Assembly (NCBI RefSeq): GCF_947172395.1
Contig: NC_069087.1
Coordinates: 5,165,107 to 5,229,106 of the forward strand
Length of the DNA: 64,000 nucleotides
Origin: Bicyclus anynana
Taxonomy: Eukaryota > Arthropoda > Insecta > Lepidoptera > Nymphalidae
Direction: 5' to 3'
Shown: piece after piece, positions 20,992 through 31,609 of the stretch
Position numbering within the stretch: the first letter of the stretch is position 1
Layout: every line of letters starts with the position of its first letter
Position numbers and translations under genes: made by a program
The notes under the pieces: model-generated
The model's input: the letters and a program-made list of their open reading frames with translations, nothing else
Told to the model about the DNA's origin: nothing
Databases searched by the model: none

Positions 20992-23900
20992 ATGTCTGCA
21001 AATACTGGAATGCTATCTATTGAAAAGTTGATGGGTCGAGACAACTGGTCTAGCTGGAGCTTCGCAGTGAAGGCGTACTTGCAACACGAGGATTTATATA
21101 ATTGCATTTTAAAAGAACCGGTGAGCTCCGAGCCTGATTCCATGAAACTGGACATAAAAGCTAAGTCAAAATTAATATTACTGATTGACCCTATTTTGTA
21201 TGTACATATTCAAGATGCTCAAAATGCAAAACAGGTGTGGGAAAGATTGGCAAAGGCATTTGAAGATAGTGGGTTAACTCGTAAGGTTGGCTTATTAAAA
21301 GAACTCATTAATACCAACTTAGAAAATAGTTTATCCGTTGAAGATTATGTAAACAAGATTATGACAGCCGCGCACAAGTTGAGAAATATCAATTTCCATG
21401 TTGATGATGAGTGGTTGGGCACTTTGATGCTGGCAGGGTTGCCGGAGGTGTACAGGCCCATGATCATGGGCTTAGAAAGTTCTGGCATGAAGATTAGTGC
21501 TGATCTAGTTAAAAATAAACTACTTCAAGAAGTGAAAGTTTCAGACACTACCGCTCTTTATGCAAACAAACCCAAAAGTGATAAGAAAGGTCCTAGATGC
21601 TTTTCTTGTAATAAGTACGGCCATCTCAGTAAAAATTGCTGGCATAAAAAGACAAATATTAAAAAAACAGATAAAAATACAGGATATGTTGCAGCTTTTT
21701 CAGCTTGTACGACAAATGACTACAATCTTTGGCATGTTGACTCAGGGGCATCTATGCATATGACCATGCACCGAGACTGGCTCACTGATGTCACTCCTTC
21801 ATCTGTACCAACTATAAGAATAGCTAACAACAAATTATTGAAGGTTGAATGCTGCGGTAATGTATGTATCAAGGTAAAAACAAAGGATGGCAGCACCGAT
21901 TCAATACAGGTGAGAAATGTATTATATGTACCTGAATTAAAAACAAATTTGTTGTCTGTTAGTAAAATAATTAAAAGTGGATACAGAGTATCATTTAATG
22001 AATATGGTTGCCAAATTTACAATCCTAGTAACAAGTTAATTGCTGAGGCAAAACTGATTAATGAAACATATCTATTAAACACTTGCTTCATTCCGTCAGT
22101 CATGATGGCTACAGCTGATGATACTTATCTGTGGCACCAAAGGATGGGCCACTTAAATTTCACTTATCTTCAGAAAATACCTAACCATACTGAAGGTGTA
22201 AAGTTTTCACCAAGAAAGGGAAATTATATTTGTTTAACCTGTCTTGAAGGAAAACAGACAAGAAAACCATTCCCTATTGAAGGCTCCCGAGCAACAAGTT
22301 TGCTAGAGCTAATCCACAGTGATGTATGTGGACCGATGAAACATACTTCTATTGGAGGGGCAAGGTATTTTGTAACCTTTATTGATGATTTTTCTCGACG
22401 AGTACATGTATATTTTATTAAAAGTAAAAATGAAGTATTGGAAAAATTTATGGAATTTAAAAACAGGGTGGAAAATGAGTTAAATAGCAAAATTAAAGTT
22501 TTAAGGAGCGATAATGGAACTGAATACAAAAATAACAATTTTGAATCCTACTTAAAGACACATGGCATACTGCACCAAACATCTAATGTACATACTCCTG
22601 AGCAAAACGGACTCAGTGAGAGGATGAATAGAACCTTGATTGAGCGTGCTAAATGCATGATTACAAATGCTGAATTACAGGTCACATATTGGGCAGAAGC
22701 GGTTGCTACAGCTGCATACATTGTGAACCGCTCTCCCACCTGTACCTTATCTGATGCGACGCCTCATGAAGTTTGGACTGGCAAAAAACCAAATCTCAGT
22801 CACATGAGAATATTTGGATGTTCTGCAATGGTGCTTATCCCTAAACAAAACAGAACTAAGCTTGATGTAAAGTCACGTAAGTTAATATTTGTTGGATATA
22901 GCGACTGTACAAAAGGCTACCGTTTCATAGATCCTGAAACAAAAAAGGCAGTTATTAGTAGAGATGTTGTATTCCTTGAAGCTTCAATTAAAAGAAATAA
23001 AATAGATAATTTACCTGAAAAAGAAAATGAAATTAGTAGACATAACATAGAATTAGAAGAAAATAAAAAGGAAAGTTATAATGAAGTAATAAAAAAGGAA
23101 AATATTTACTTACCTTTAAGTGATGAACCTGAAGAATCTGTGGAAAAAAACATTAATGAAACACAGGATGCTTCTCAGAGTATTTTTCTTTCAGATGATT
23201 CTGATCAATTCGAAAATGTTAATGATGAGACATACATACCTGATGAGTCACTTGACTCCCCAGTGGTACCTAATCTTAGACCATTGCAGCAGAGAAGAAG
23301 ACGCCGCAATGATGATGTTAATCAGAGTCCCTCATCACTAATGTGTCAAAATGTCGAGTCAACAATGAATTTATTGAATAATGATCCACAAAGTCTTCAA
23401 GAAGCTCTTCACAGCGAAAAAGCTGATGAATGGAAGAGAGCTATGCATGAAGAATATCAGTCATTAATAAAGAATAATACGTGGACACAGGTTGACTTAC
23501 CAGAAGGAAAATCAGTAATTCCCAGCAGATGGGTTTTTAAAACTAAGATGGATGGAAATGGGTCTATTACTCGCTATAAAGCTAGGTTGGTGATTAAAGG
23601 ATACAAACAAGTCAAAGGCATAGATTACAATGAGGTATACGCTCCAGTCGTACGTTATACATCTATAAGATATCTAATTGGTCTTGCTGCCAAATATGGG
23701 CTTAAAATACATCAAATGGATGCCGTCACTGCGTTCTTACAAGGTGAAATTGATGAAGAAATTTACATGTCCTTACCACCTGGCTATGAAGATCAAAATA
23801 AAGTATGTAAATTAAACAAGTCAATATATGGGCTTAAACAAGCCAGCAGACAATGGAATAAAAAATTAAATAGTATTTTGTTAAATATTGGAATGACTCG

Positions 23901-24960
23901 ATCAAACATAGATCCATGTGTTTACCACCATATTTTGAGTGAAAATGATATGCTTTTCATAGCAGTGTATGTAGATGACATACTATTCTTTTTCAATAAT
24001 GAGGATACCTCACATAAAATAAAAGGAAAATTGAGCGATACATTCTATATGAAGGATTTAGGAATAGCAAAACATTGTATTGGTTTTAACATTGTACAAG
24101 AAAATAATGAAATCTCTATTGATCAATCTATCTACATAAGCATGATACTTGAACGATTTGGAATGATTCACTGTAAACCAATGTGGACACCAGCTGATGC
24201 CAATGTTAAGTTAAAGAAGGCTGAAAGTCAAGAAGAAATTTTAAATAATATTCCATATCAAGAAATAATTGGCTGCTTATTATACCTATCACAGGGCACT
24301 CGCCCAGATATAACTTACATTGTGAATTCTTTGAGTAGATACAATAGTCAACCTACTAAAGAACATTGGGCAGCTCTGAAACGAGTAATGAGGTACTTGA
24401 AAGCTACAATACATATGAAATTAATTTATAAGAAGAATGCTGATGGATATATTTCAGGCTATAGTGACTCAGATTGGGCAAATGATATTGAAGACAGAAG
24501 ATCTTGCACTGGGTATATATTTTTATTTCAGGGAGCTGCAATAAGTTGGAACTCCAAAAAACAACAAACTATAGCACTTTCAACGAGTGAGGCAGAATAT
24601 ATGGCTTTAGCATCAACTATACAGGAAGCTCTTTGGTTGAAACAGCTGGCAGACGAGTTTCAGCCTGACCTCAAAGGTACACCAATAACTCTTTACTGTG
24701 ATAATCAAAGCGCGATTAGTCTTTCAGGAAATGCTGTCTACCATGCCCGAAGTAAACACATAGACATCCGTTACCACTTTGTACGGGAGAAGATTGCAGC
24801 CAAGCAAGTCGCAATACAATATAGATGCACTGGAGACATGGTCGCAGACAGTCTAACCAAGGGTCTGCATCGGCCAAAGCATGAGCTTTTTGCAGCAGCT
24901 ATGGGATTGATTCCGAAGTGTACGCGTCCAGGAGAGGATGTTGATAGTGTGGCCGCTTAA
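20992..24960 (+). CDS. Copia Gag-Pol polyprotein
   Basis: One unbroken frame of 1322 residues, about the usual length for copia polyproteins. The N-terminal gag part (about 1-200) is followed by a CCHC zinc knuckle (C203, C206, H211, C216), the protease active site DSGAS (250-254), the integrase zinc region (H382, H387, C414, C417) with catalytic D444, D507 and E543 (35 residues between the last two), reverse transcriptase with YVDD at 993-996, and RNase H with D1159 and a late D1286. All expected catalytic residues are present. The protein would package RNA, mature itself by proteolysis, copy RNA to DNA and integrate it. The ATG at 20992 is the first in frame after the leader. The last seven codons and the stop lie inside the 3' LTR, which is unusual. 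There is no envelope frame. Confidence 0.95.
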   Translation: MSANTGMLSIEKLMGRDNWSSWSFAVKAYLQHEDLYNCILKEPVSSEPDSMKLDIKAKSKLILLIDPILYVHIQDAQNAKQVWERLAKAFEDSGLTRKVGLLKELINTNLENSLSVEDYVNKIMTAAHKLRNINFHVDDEWLGTLMLAGLPEVYRPMIMGLESSGMKISADLVKNKLLQEVKVSDTTALYANKPKSDKKGPRCFSCNKYGHLSKNCWHKKTNIKKTDKNTGYVAAFSACTTNDYNLWHVDSGASMHMTMHRDWLTDVTPSSVPTIRIANNKLLKVECCGNVCIKVKTKDGSTDSIQVRNVLYVPELKTNLLSVSKIIKSGYRVSFNEYGCQIYNPSNKLIAEAKLINETYLLNTCFIPSVMMATADDTYLWHQRMGHLNFTYLQKIPNHTEGVKFSPRKGNYICLTCLEGKQTRKPFPIEGSRATSLLELIHSDVCGPMKHTSIGGARYFVTFIDDFSRRVHVYFIKSKNEVLEKFMEFKNRVENELNSKIKVLRSDNGTEYKNNNFESYLKTHGILHQTSNVHTPEQNGLSERMNRTLIERAKCMITNAELQVTYWAEAVATAAYIVNRSPTCTLSDATPHEVWTGKKPNLSHMRIFGCSAMVLIPKQNRTKLDVKSRKLIFVGYSDCTKGYRFIDPETKKAVISRDVVFLEASIKRNKIDNLPEKENEISRHNIELEENKKESYNEVIKKENIYLPLSDEPEESVEKNINETQDASQSIFLSDDSDQFENVNDETYIPDESLDSPVVPNLRPLQQRRRRRNDDVNQSPSSLMCQNVESTMNLLNNDPQSLQEALHSEKADEWKRAMHEEYQSLIKNNTWTQVDLPEGKSVIPSRWVFKTKMDGNGSITRYKARLVIKGYKQVKGIDYNEVYAPVVRYTSIRYLIGLAAKYGLKIHQMDAVTAFLQGEIDEEIYMSLPPGYEDQNKVCKLNKSIYGLKQASRQWNKKLNSILLNIGMTRSNIDPCVYHHILSENDMLFIAVYVDDILFFFNNEDTSHKIKGKLSDTFYMKDLGIAKHCIGFNIVQENNEISIDQSIYISMILERFGMIHCKPMWTPADANVKLKKAESQEEILNNIPYQEIIGCLLYLSQGTRPDITYIVNSLSRYNSQPTKEHWAALKRVMRYLKATIHMKLIYKKNADGYISGYSDSDWANDIEDRRSCTGYIFLFQGAAISWNSKKQQTIALSTSEAEYMALASTIQEALWLKQLADEFQPDLKGTPITLYCDNQSAISLSGNAVYHARSKHIDIRYHFVREKIAAKQVAIQYRCTGDMVADSLTKGLHRPKHELFAAAMGLIPKCTRPGEDVDSVAA
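24931..24938 (+). promoter_or_regulatory. Copia polypurine tract
   Basis: GGAGAGGA abuts the first base of the 3' LTR, the position where plus-strand DNA synthesis is primed. It is also read as protein, since the coding frame passes through it. Confidence 0.8.
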
Positions 24961-25106
24961 CAATCACTAGTTTATTGTCTATGTTAACTGTTCTCTGTGA
25001 TCGGTCTCTTCTTCTCTTGAACTATGCTCTGTCAGACGTTTACGTACTATAATTATTCTCAATAAACTATTTAAAACTANNNNNNNNNNNNNNNNNNNNN
25101 NNNNNN
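24939..25106 (+). repeat. Copia 3' LTR, partly in gap
   Basis: The 141 sequenced bases (24939-25079) are identical to the start of the 5' LTR. The last part, expected to be 27 bp, is inside the run of N. The coding frame ends at 24960 within this LTR. Confidence 0.85.
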
Positions 25107-25279
25107 NNNNNNNNNNNNNNNNNNNNNNNNNNNNNNNNNNNNNNNNNNNNNNNNNNNNNNNNNNNNNNNNNNNNNNNNNNNNNNNNNNNNNNNNNNNNNN
25201 NNNNNNNNNNNNNNNNNNNNNNNNNNNNNNNNNNNNNNNNNNNNNNNNNNNNNNNNNNNNNNNNNNNNNNNNNNNNNNN
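25080..25279. other. Assembly gap of 200 N
   Basis: Exactly 200 undetermined bases, the same length as the second gap, so the size is probably a placeholder. It begins inside the copia 3' LTR. Confidence 0.99.
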
Positions 25280-25337
25280 AACTAAGACTGAACTTACACC
25301 AGAACAAATTCGAGCCAATTTAGAAAATATTAAATAT

Positions 25338-25413
25338 TATACTAAATGAGCTGGGAATCGAACACAGCACCTCTTTGTTAAGAACCACAGCACTACCAAC
25401 TGCGCCAGAGAAG
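25338..25413 (-). mobile_element. tRNA-derived SINE head (another family), reverse
   Basis: On the minus strand it reads 'cttctctggcgcagttggta' and then GTGTTCGATTCCC, good box A and box B words at tRNA-like spacing. The acceptor ends do not pair (ACTTCTC against TCATTTA), so it is not a working tRNA. The body would extend toward the gap on its left. Confidence 0.55.
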
Positions 25414-25587
25414 TTGGAAGTACTTTCCCGGATGAGCTCTGTCACAAGCTGTACTACTATTAAAATAGAATAAAAAAACATCTTTGCTAAGATTCGGCAC
25501 ATGGCTATACTGCTTCACGACAGAAATAAGTAGGTATGTCAATAGTAATTATACCAAGGACGTATAATTTTGATAAGGAAGGATTTT

Positions 25588-25901
25588 GACGGCCTCCGTG
25601 GTGCAGTGGAATGCGCGTTGGATTTACAAGACGGAGGTCTTGAGGAGGAGGATTGAGATTTTCTTGATTTGTCCAGATCTGGCTGGTGGGAGGCTTCGGC
25701 CGTGGCTAGTTACGATCCTACCGGCAAAGACGTACCGCCAAGCGATTTAGCGTTCCGGTACGATGCCGTGTAGAAACCGAAAGGGGTATGGATTTTCATC
25801 CTCCTCCTAACAAGTTAGCCCGCGTCCATCTTAGACTGCATCATCACTTACCATCAGGTGAGATTGTAGTCAAGGGCTAACTTGTAAAGAATAAAAAAAA
25901 A
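25588..25901 (+). mobile_element. SINE family A copy, near full length
   Basis: The head 'gacggcctccgtggtgcagt' has a box A; the box B region is damaged ('cttgaggaggagg' in place of a GGTTCGATCC-type word). The body continues 'ggtgggaggcttcggccg', 'gacgtaccgccaagcgattt', 'gttccggtacgatgccg', and the 3' domain is bounded by ACAAGTTAGCCC (25810-25821) and its exact reverse complement (25874-25885), ending 'gtaaagaataaaaaaaaa'. It is young overall, but the box B damage suggests this copy cannot be transcribed from its own promoter. Confidence 0.9.
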
Positions 25902-26369
25902 GGAGATCTCCATCATAAAAAGCTCAATTACTGCTAAAATCTCTTTTTGCTACTCAATGATGGAAAAATGATAATCGAATAGTTTCTCTTCGATTTTAAA
26001 TTTTTCGATTAAGGATCTCGTCACATTGCTATTCCTCCTTATTTCAGTATTCCTACAAAACCCATCTATCTATACAACATCGTAATCATTATTAAATTTG
26101 TATCAATACCATGTGCGGAGCTTTTTTACAAATACTCGTAACATATTCCGATCAGCGTGCGTCGTGTTAAGGCGGCGCTCACCGAAGTTCCCGCATCGTT
26201 AAGGCGACGTGACGCGTCGCTAAATTGACATTCAATCAGTGCCGCCGGATTGTTTCTCAATAAATTCTTGCCATACTATACGTACGTATTGGTACGTACA
26301 TTATCCATATACGATTCGATAATGTTTGTGTACCTCGGTGATGTTTTGTTTTCTATCTGAAACTAACAG
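25902..26369. other. Unassigned stretch with CG-containing block (26150-26240)
   Basis: The block around 26212-26262 is partly repeated at 27044-27094 (see findings). No gene or RNA is recognised. Confidence 0.35.
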
Positions 26370-26551
26370 AACTTGCGGTTTCACCCGTAGTTTCTATTTA
26401 TGTGGGAATAAAGGGATAAAATGTACTATGTTACTCTTTTCGTAGCGTCGTAGCTGAATTTCCATTGGTGAAAGGATCTTTTAAATCGGTCTAGTAGTTT
26501 CGGAACAAACAAATTTATCAAATCTTACCTTTTTATAATGTAAGTTTAGAT
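26370..26551 (-). mobile_element. Helitron-like or related repeat, decayed
   Basis: 'gcggtttcacccgtagtttc' followed by 'ggataaaatgtactatgtta', 'cggtctagtagtttcgg' and 'tttataatgtaagtttag' follows the order of the reversed family E repeat (compare 8835 and 35000). The CTAG terminus is not preserved. Confidence 0.4.
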
Positions 26552-28141
26552 GATTATTAGACCGTATCATTTCGATTAGCAATGTAATTACCTAATACTG
26601 TCTCTCTGACTATAAAGTGGAGAGAATCAGTCAATCATCAAAATATTATACTGAAGAAACTGTGTGAACAAAGGTTACAGTTTTTTTTTTGTTTATGCCC
26701 AGAAACACCGAAACGTCAAAAAATATCTGCTGTTATCTTCAGCTAAATGTATATGTTACCAGTCAAACCCGATTTAAAGACAAACTAGTTTTGTCTAGGC
26801 AAAAATAGTTTTTCCTATACATGATACGATTAACTAGTTTAGCTTAGTCTAAAGTAATCTGTCCTAAACCCGATAGCATAAACCAGTTTAGGCTAGCCTA
26901 AACTAACGTTTCGTAGTAAAAATACACACACACTAGGATAAAAAAATGGAAAAAAGTACCTACAGTGGTAAAGCAATTGTTAACTTCATTACAACAACAT
27001 CAAAACACATCCTGTGCTGTAATTTGTCAGGATACACACGGAGAGCACGTCACTGTTAAATTGACATCGAATCAGTATCACGGCATTGTTTCCCTATCAG
27101 TCCTTATTGGCAGTGGGAACGCGGCGCGCCGATGTGCCGCCATCAAAACGCAATTTGTTTATGAAAATTTATTGTATTCGCCATTACCGGATTCTTTTCC
27201 TACGGGAGCGACCCGCGGAACAAAATCACCTTATTCAATTCCCTTTTTGCATACATCACACACGGCATACAAGGGGAGCATCGTTTCTTGCCTGAAACAC
27301 GTGAATTGCGTTTGGTACGCGTGTTCTATTCTTAAGCTCTAAACTCAATATTACGCCTCAAACACGTAACGGGAACGCCTCGGATACGCCTCGCTTACAA
27401 CTTGCCTACATCACTTCGGTTGACCGAGATGTAGTGGACATTTCGGTAGGGATATGAGGGAAGTTAAAAGCTTTTCTTGTACTTCTTCTATGCTAACCTA
27501 ACCATTGATTGGTACGCCAATGATATCAACCAGATATATAGATAAACGCCCCGATAAGCAACGCCACCCAAAAATCCTCAAAAATTACCAAAATTCGACA
27601 GATGCCGACCTACTAAAAACGTTATGACGACTTAAGTATCTCACGTATTTGAAAATAAAATACCACGTCGTGCAGGGGAGAATATAGAGAATAACTTTAC
27701 CGTTGATATTTAAACCGCCAACAAATATCTACTTTTAAGGTGATTCGGAGCTGTTACGTGTCCGAGACGTAATACTGAGTTTTGAGCTTTATTAGGCTGA
27801 ATTGCGTATATACGTAGGTTACGTTTTTCGCGATTCGCCCGCGGGGTATACACCACGGGGCTTGTGCATTTCGTGTTCTTAAATTTTCCCTGAAATTTAA
27901 ACTGGAAAATTACTTTGTTTATAAATTTCCAAACAGAAGAAGGCCAGGTAGCGTTCATATAGCGATGCTTACGATGTAAGTGAACAAGGAAAAAAATAAA
28001 AAAATACTAAACTAGTGAATCCATGGGTAATGATTAACATTGAAAAAAGATATATTTAAGCCTCGGAAAGGTATTTACCAATTTATTTATTTGTAGGTAC
28101 ATAAAAATATATATAAACAGTGATACAACATGAGCATTAAC
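26552..28141. other. Unassigned stretch with palindrome cluster and GC-richer islands
   Basis: A perfect 20-bp palindrome AGTTTAGGCTAGCCTAAACT lies at 26885-26904, with related ACTAG/CTAAA words from 26780 on. CG-containing islands lie at about 27030-27420 and 27690-27960. The 125-codon frame at 26965-27342 begins with GTG and shows no domain, so it is not called a gene. Confidence 0.4.
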
Positions 28142-28205
28142 TTTTTTTTTTTATTGAGAAAGAATACATTAAGGAACTTAAGCTAACTTATTCTAATAAC
28201 CTAAC
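28142..28205 (-). mobile_element. LINE 3' tail (family H), reverse
   Basis: On the minus strand it reads 'gttattagaataagttagct', 'taagttccttaatgt' and 'tctcaataaaaaaaaaa', matching the plus-strand copy at 32096-32155 closely. It ends in AATAAA plus poly(A), the mark of a retroposed 3' end. Confidence 0.6.
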
Positions 28206-28235
28206 AAAGTTCTGAATTCGAGCAACCTAAAAAAA

Positions 28236-28382
28236 TTTTTATTTAATATTTGCCATAATATCTCCTCCAACTAGTCGGGAAAGACTGTATTAGGAATGGG
28301 TACGACAATAATCCAACGGGGCCGGGATCGAACCACCACCTGGGTGATGAGTCAGACCACTTTACCGTTGAACTATTGAGGC
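28236..28382 (-). mobile_element. SINE family G copy, reverse
   Basis: On the minus strand the head is 'agcctcaatagttcaacggt' (box A region), and box B reads GGTTCGATCCC. The body has 'cgtacccattcctaatacag', 'tctttcccgactagttgga'. The same order is at 31610-31762 (reverse) and 58113-58240 (forward). Confidence 0.7.
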
Positions 28383-29189
28383 TTATGACAATTGAATTCT
28401 TTTAAAGTTAAAATGAGATTTAAAACACGAACTTTTAGTATGTAGTTTTCCATAGATAAACATTGCTCAAGAAATTAATTAATTAATTAAACAAATAAAA
28501 AAACTCGACTGCATAAAGTATGAAAAAACTGAAAAGAAAAAAACAAGCTCAGTCCAGAAGTGTAGAAAGCAATTAGAAAACAGTCGTCTTGTTATAATTT
28601 TTTAGTTTCACCTATCTAAGAACACTTGGGTTATTGAGACAAATCTAACGATATCCTAATTACGTAAATCCGTTCAGTGGTTTGGAAGATATGAGGTAAT
28701 AAAGAATATTACATACATACATACATACATACAAGATACGCGCGAAAAACATAACCCTTCTTGCAGTCGGGTAAAAATACAAACCCATGATAAATTTATC
28801 ACATCCAAATCCAACAAAACCTTAATCCTAGAAGGTGACAAATACGCGAGATAGCTGCAGATCAGCGAAATTTCCAATTCCGAATTCCGCTCAAATCATT
28901 TATCAATGGAATTAGCGGATCTCACATGCAAAATATCGTTGCCAAGCCACGCGCGCGATATGACACCACTTCCCTTCTGTTTCGAGGATTTGGGAAAAGA
29001 ATTGTCGCATATATCATTGTTAATAGGGAGAGGAGAGTACTACTTATGCCTAATGTGACAAGGGAACATGGTATGCGTTCCTACGCTCGCGTTTCCTAAA
29101 CTGGATTCTCAATGGCAATAAATACGTGAGGTAAACCTCTACGTATGAAGTGCTTCTCTGTAAGGTAACTGTATGATTTGTTAACTATA
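28383..29189. other. Unassigned stretch with simple repeats
   Basis: (AATT)n at 28473-28490 offers overlapping homeodomain-type ATTA words but is a simple repeat. (TACA)n lies at 28710-28735. A CG-containing block at 28860-29010 appears single-copy. No gene is seen. Confidence 0.4.
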
Positions 29190-29513
29190 TTTTTTTTTTA
29201 TTCTTTACAAGTTAGCCCTCGACAATCTCACCTGATGGTAAGTGATGATGCAGTCTAAGATGGAAGCGGGCTAACTTGTTAGGAGGAGGAAGGAAATCCA
29301 CACCCCTTTCGGTTTCTACACGGCATCGTACCGGAACGCTAAATCGCTTGGCGGTACGTCTTTGCCGGTAGGGTGGTAACTAGCCACGGCCGAAGCCTCC
29401 CACCAGCCAGACCTGGACAAATTAAGAAAATCTCAATCTGCCCAGCCGGGGATCGAACCCAGGACCTCCGTCTTGTAAATCCACCGCGTATACCACTGCG
29501 CCACGAAGGCCGT
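29190..29513 (-). mobile_element. SINE family A copy, full length, reverse
   Basis: A complete copy: poly(A) side at 29190, tRNA-like head ending at 29513, box B GGTTCGATCCC preserved ('gggatcgaaccc' on the plus strand). The 12-bp inverted repeat of the 3' domain is present. It is highly similar to 35667-35991, which suggests recent activity of the family. Confidence 0.9.
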
Positions 29514-31609
29514 CAAATCGTATTTTCTTCATATAATGTAAAAATAAGGTTGTTGAGTTTCAAAGCTCATATTTTTTAAATTGAACTACGCGTGAATGTA
29601 TGTAATAAAATTGTTATTTTTTAATTTAATAGATCGTGTTTTTTTTGTACAAAGTTATGTCGTGATTTTGAATTACTTAAAGATTTGTAAGTTAAAAAAC
29701 ATATCATTATTTTGATTTTGATCTTCATTGCTCGACGTAAAGTTTCAATAATTTATTATAATGTAACATAAATTCCATTTTGTCGTCCAGTAAATCGTTT
29801 TTACAATTCCAGTTTCGTACAAATTTATGATTTAATTAACATGATAACAATTATTAATATAATATTGACTATCAATACTTCATTTAATAGAGTAACATAA
29901 ATTCCTTAATTAATCTTAGCACATTGCATACAAAAAGTAATATATTTTATTAGGGCCTTTAAAATAATTATATAGATTGGTAATTAATATATTTTTTTTT
30001 TACATAAAAGTGCCCCCCGCTAAGTCAAGGTTTACTTAACTTATTCCAAAAACTGTCAACAAATTTTACAACCCCATCGCCTTAAAAACATGACATTAAC
30101 CCCGTTTTAACATAACAATAAACAGGTGACGTAGTCGTAAACACAATGGAACGACTCCGTAAAAAGGAACGATGCGGTAAATACAGACAGGCGATGTCTT
30201 CAACTCTGCAAAATGACTGTAGATGCAGTGAAGACGCTTTTAACAGGGTAGCCGTGAAAAGCTAATTTTTACGAGCCTCTTTCTAGCGAAATATAACACT
30301 GTCTAGCTAGTAAGCAGCAAAACATAAAAGTTATATGTTTAAAACAAACTTGTTATGAACGCGAAATTAAAAATCCAGCTTCATTAGAAAATTCCGTTGA
30401 CTATGATTTTTACTATGAAAGAAACTTTGTCATGTAATTTTAAACTTGACCTATATTGTTTTAAAAACATAACAAATCAATTTTGTTTGTTTCAAGTAGC
30501 GTTAGTGTACATCAATTAGTTAAAATATCGCGTTTGTCTGTAGTGACTCTCGAACCGGCAAAGGCAAATAGATCCTTAGTAAAAATATCATGAACACTAG
30601 ATATTATTTAGCTTATTTACTGTACTGTAAATATCAGTAGTTGCATTGTCACTAAGCGACATGTGATAGATAAACGAAAACATTTGAGACGATGCAAAAA
30701 AAATCACTTAAAACCTCTGTAAATAAAATATAGGGACATCCTAATCATAATACAATGTATGCCCTCCCTCAATCAGGTTCAGATTATGTTAAATACATGC
30801 TAGTAAAATAATCCACAAGAGCACGTCGCATACGAAGTTTATCAGTCCCCTCGCTAAAAAGCTGTTATATTTTCAACACATGATTATGTAAAAGAATTCG
30901 GCGACTTCGGCGGGGAAGACGTGTCGTTAAGACGTCTTTATTTGCATCTAAGGCGCGGTTTTAAGCACTGAATATTTGTATGGAAATGAATTTACTTACT
31001 TTTTTCTTGCTTGTAGAAGGTTTACACTGGATCGATGATTCAACAGATAGAAACAAAGAAAATATAACAAATCCGCAGGCTATCTAAGGAACAGTTAATC
31101 GGTGTAATCAGTACCCATAAGATTTTTCTCTGGCTTAACATCACCTGCTTGAGTTATAGATGTGACTCCAGTAATTTTACTGTCTACCACAACCTGCCTG
31201 GATAACAGAAATATTGCTTGACGTCACAAATAGGTATAGAGATAGTACTTCACTGGACAAAAAGGGATAAAATATGTCAAACAGCACTATCTTTTACTAA
31301 AAATTATGTTAAATTATGATCTAAACCATCGATTCCCAAAGTGGTTGTTTCAGCTGCAACGAAAATTTCTATAGGTGAATCTAATTACGTTTTTTGTCGA
31401 TTTTTGGATAAAAATTTAGCAGGGGGTCGACAGGAACCAGTTAAATTAGAAAGTGACCTGTGAAAAAAAAAAGTTTGGGATCCTCTGATCTAAACTATAA
31501 AAAAGAACTATAAACAACGTTTATGAATAGACTTCGAAATTACTGGACCAATAAATTTTATTTTTCTGAAAAAAAAAAGAATAAATTTTTTAATGTATTT
31601 GCCATATAT
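29514..31609. other. Unassigned AT-rich stretch
   Basis: Mostly AT-rich, with CG-containing blocks at about 30120-30260 and 30830-30960. No open frame with coding character, RNA gene or known repeat is recognised. Confidence 0.4.

Larger units (their letters stand above)
20661..25106 (+). mobile_element. Ty1/copia LTR retrotransposon, intact coding region
   Basis: The element has a 5' LTR (20661-20828), a primer-binding site directly after it, one 1322-residue Gag-Pol frame, a purine tract and a 3' LTR that runs into the assembly gap after 141 bases. If the 3' LTR matches the 5' LTR in length (168 bp), the element ends at about 25106, inside the Ns. Domain order gag, protease, integrase, reverse transcriptase, RNase H defines the copia type. 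The LTR portions that can be compared are identical, so insertion is recent. The 5-bp sequence before the 5' LTR is TTAGG; its partner is hidden by the gap. Confidence 0.93.

Noticed and set aside
25067..25318. Open frames crossing the first N run
   Set aside because: Same artefact of undetermined bases.
25338..25413. tRNA gene
   Set aside because: Box A and B are good but the acceptor stem does not pair, so it is a SINE head. The same applies to heads at 2679, 8516, 13618, 16959 and 58113.
26965..27342. 125-codon open frame
   Set aside because: It starts at GTG, not ATG, has no domain or splice context, and a second frame overlaps it. Length is within chance for a GC-richer block.
28473..28490. 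Homeodomain binding cluster
   Set aside because: Overlapping ATTA words arise from an (AATT)n simple repeat.
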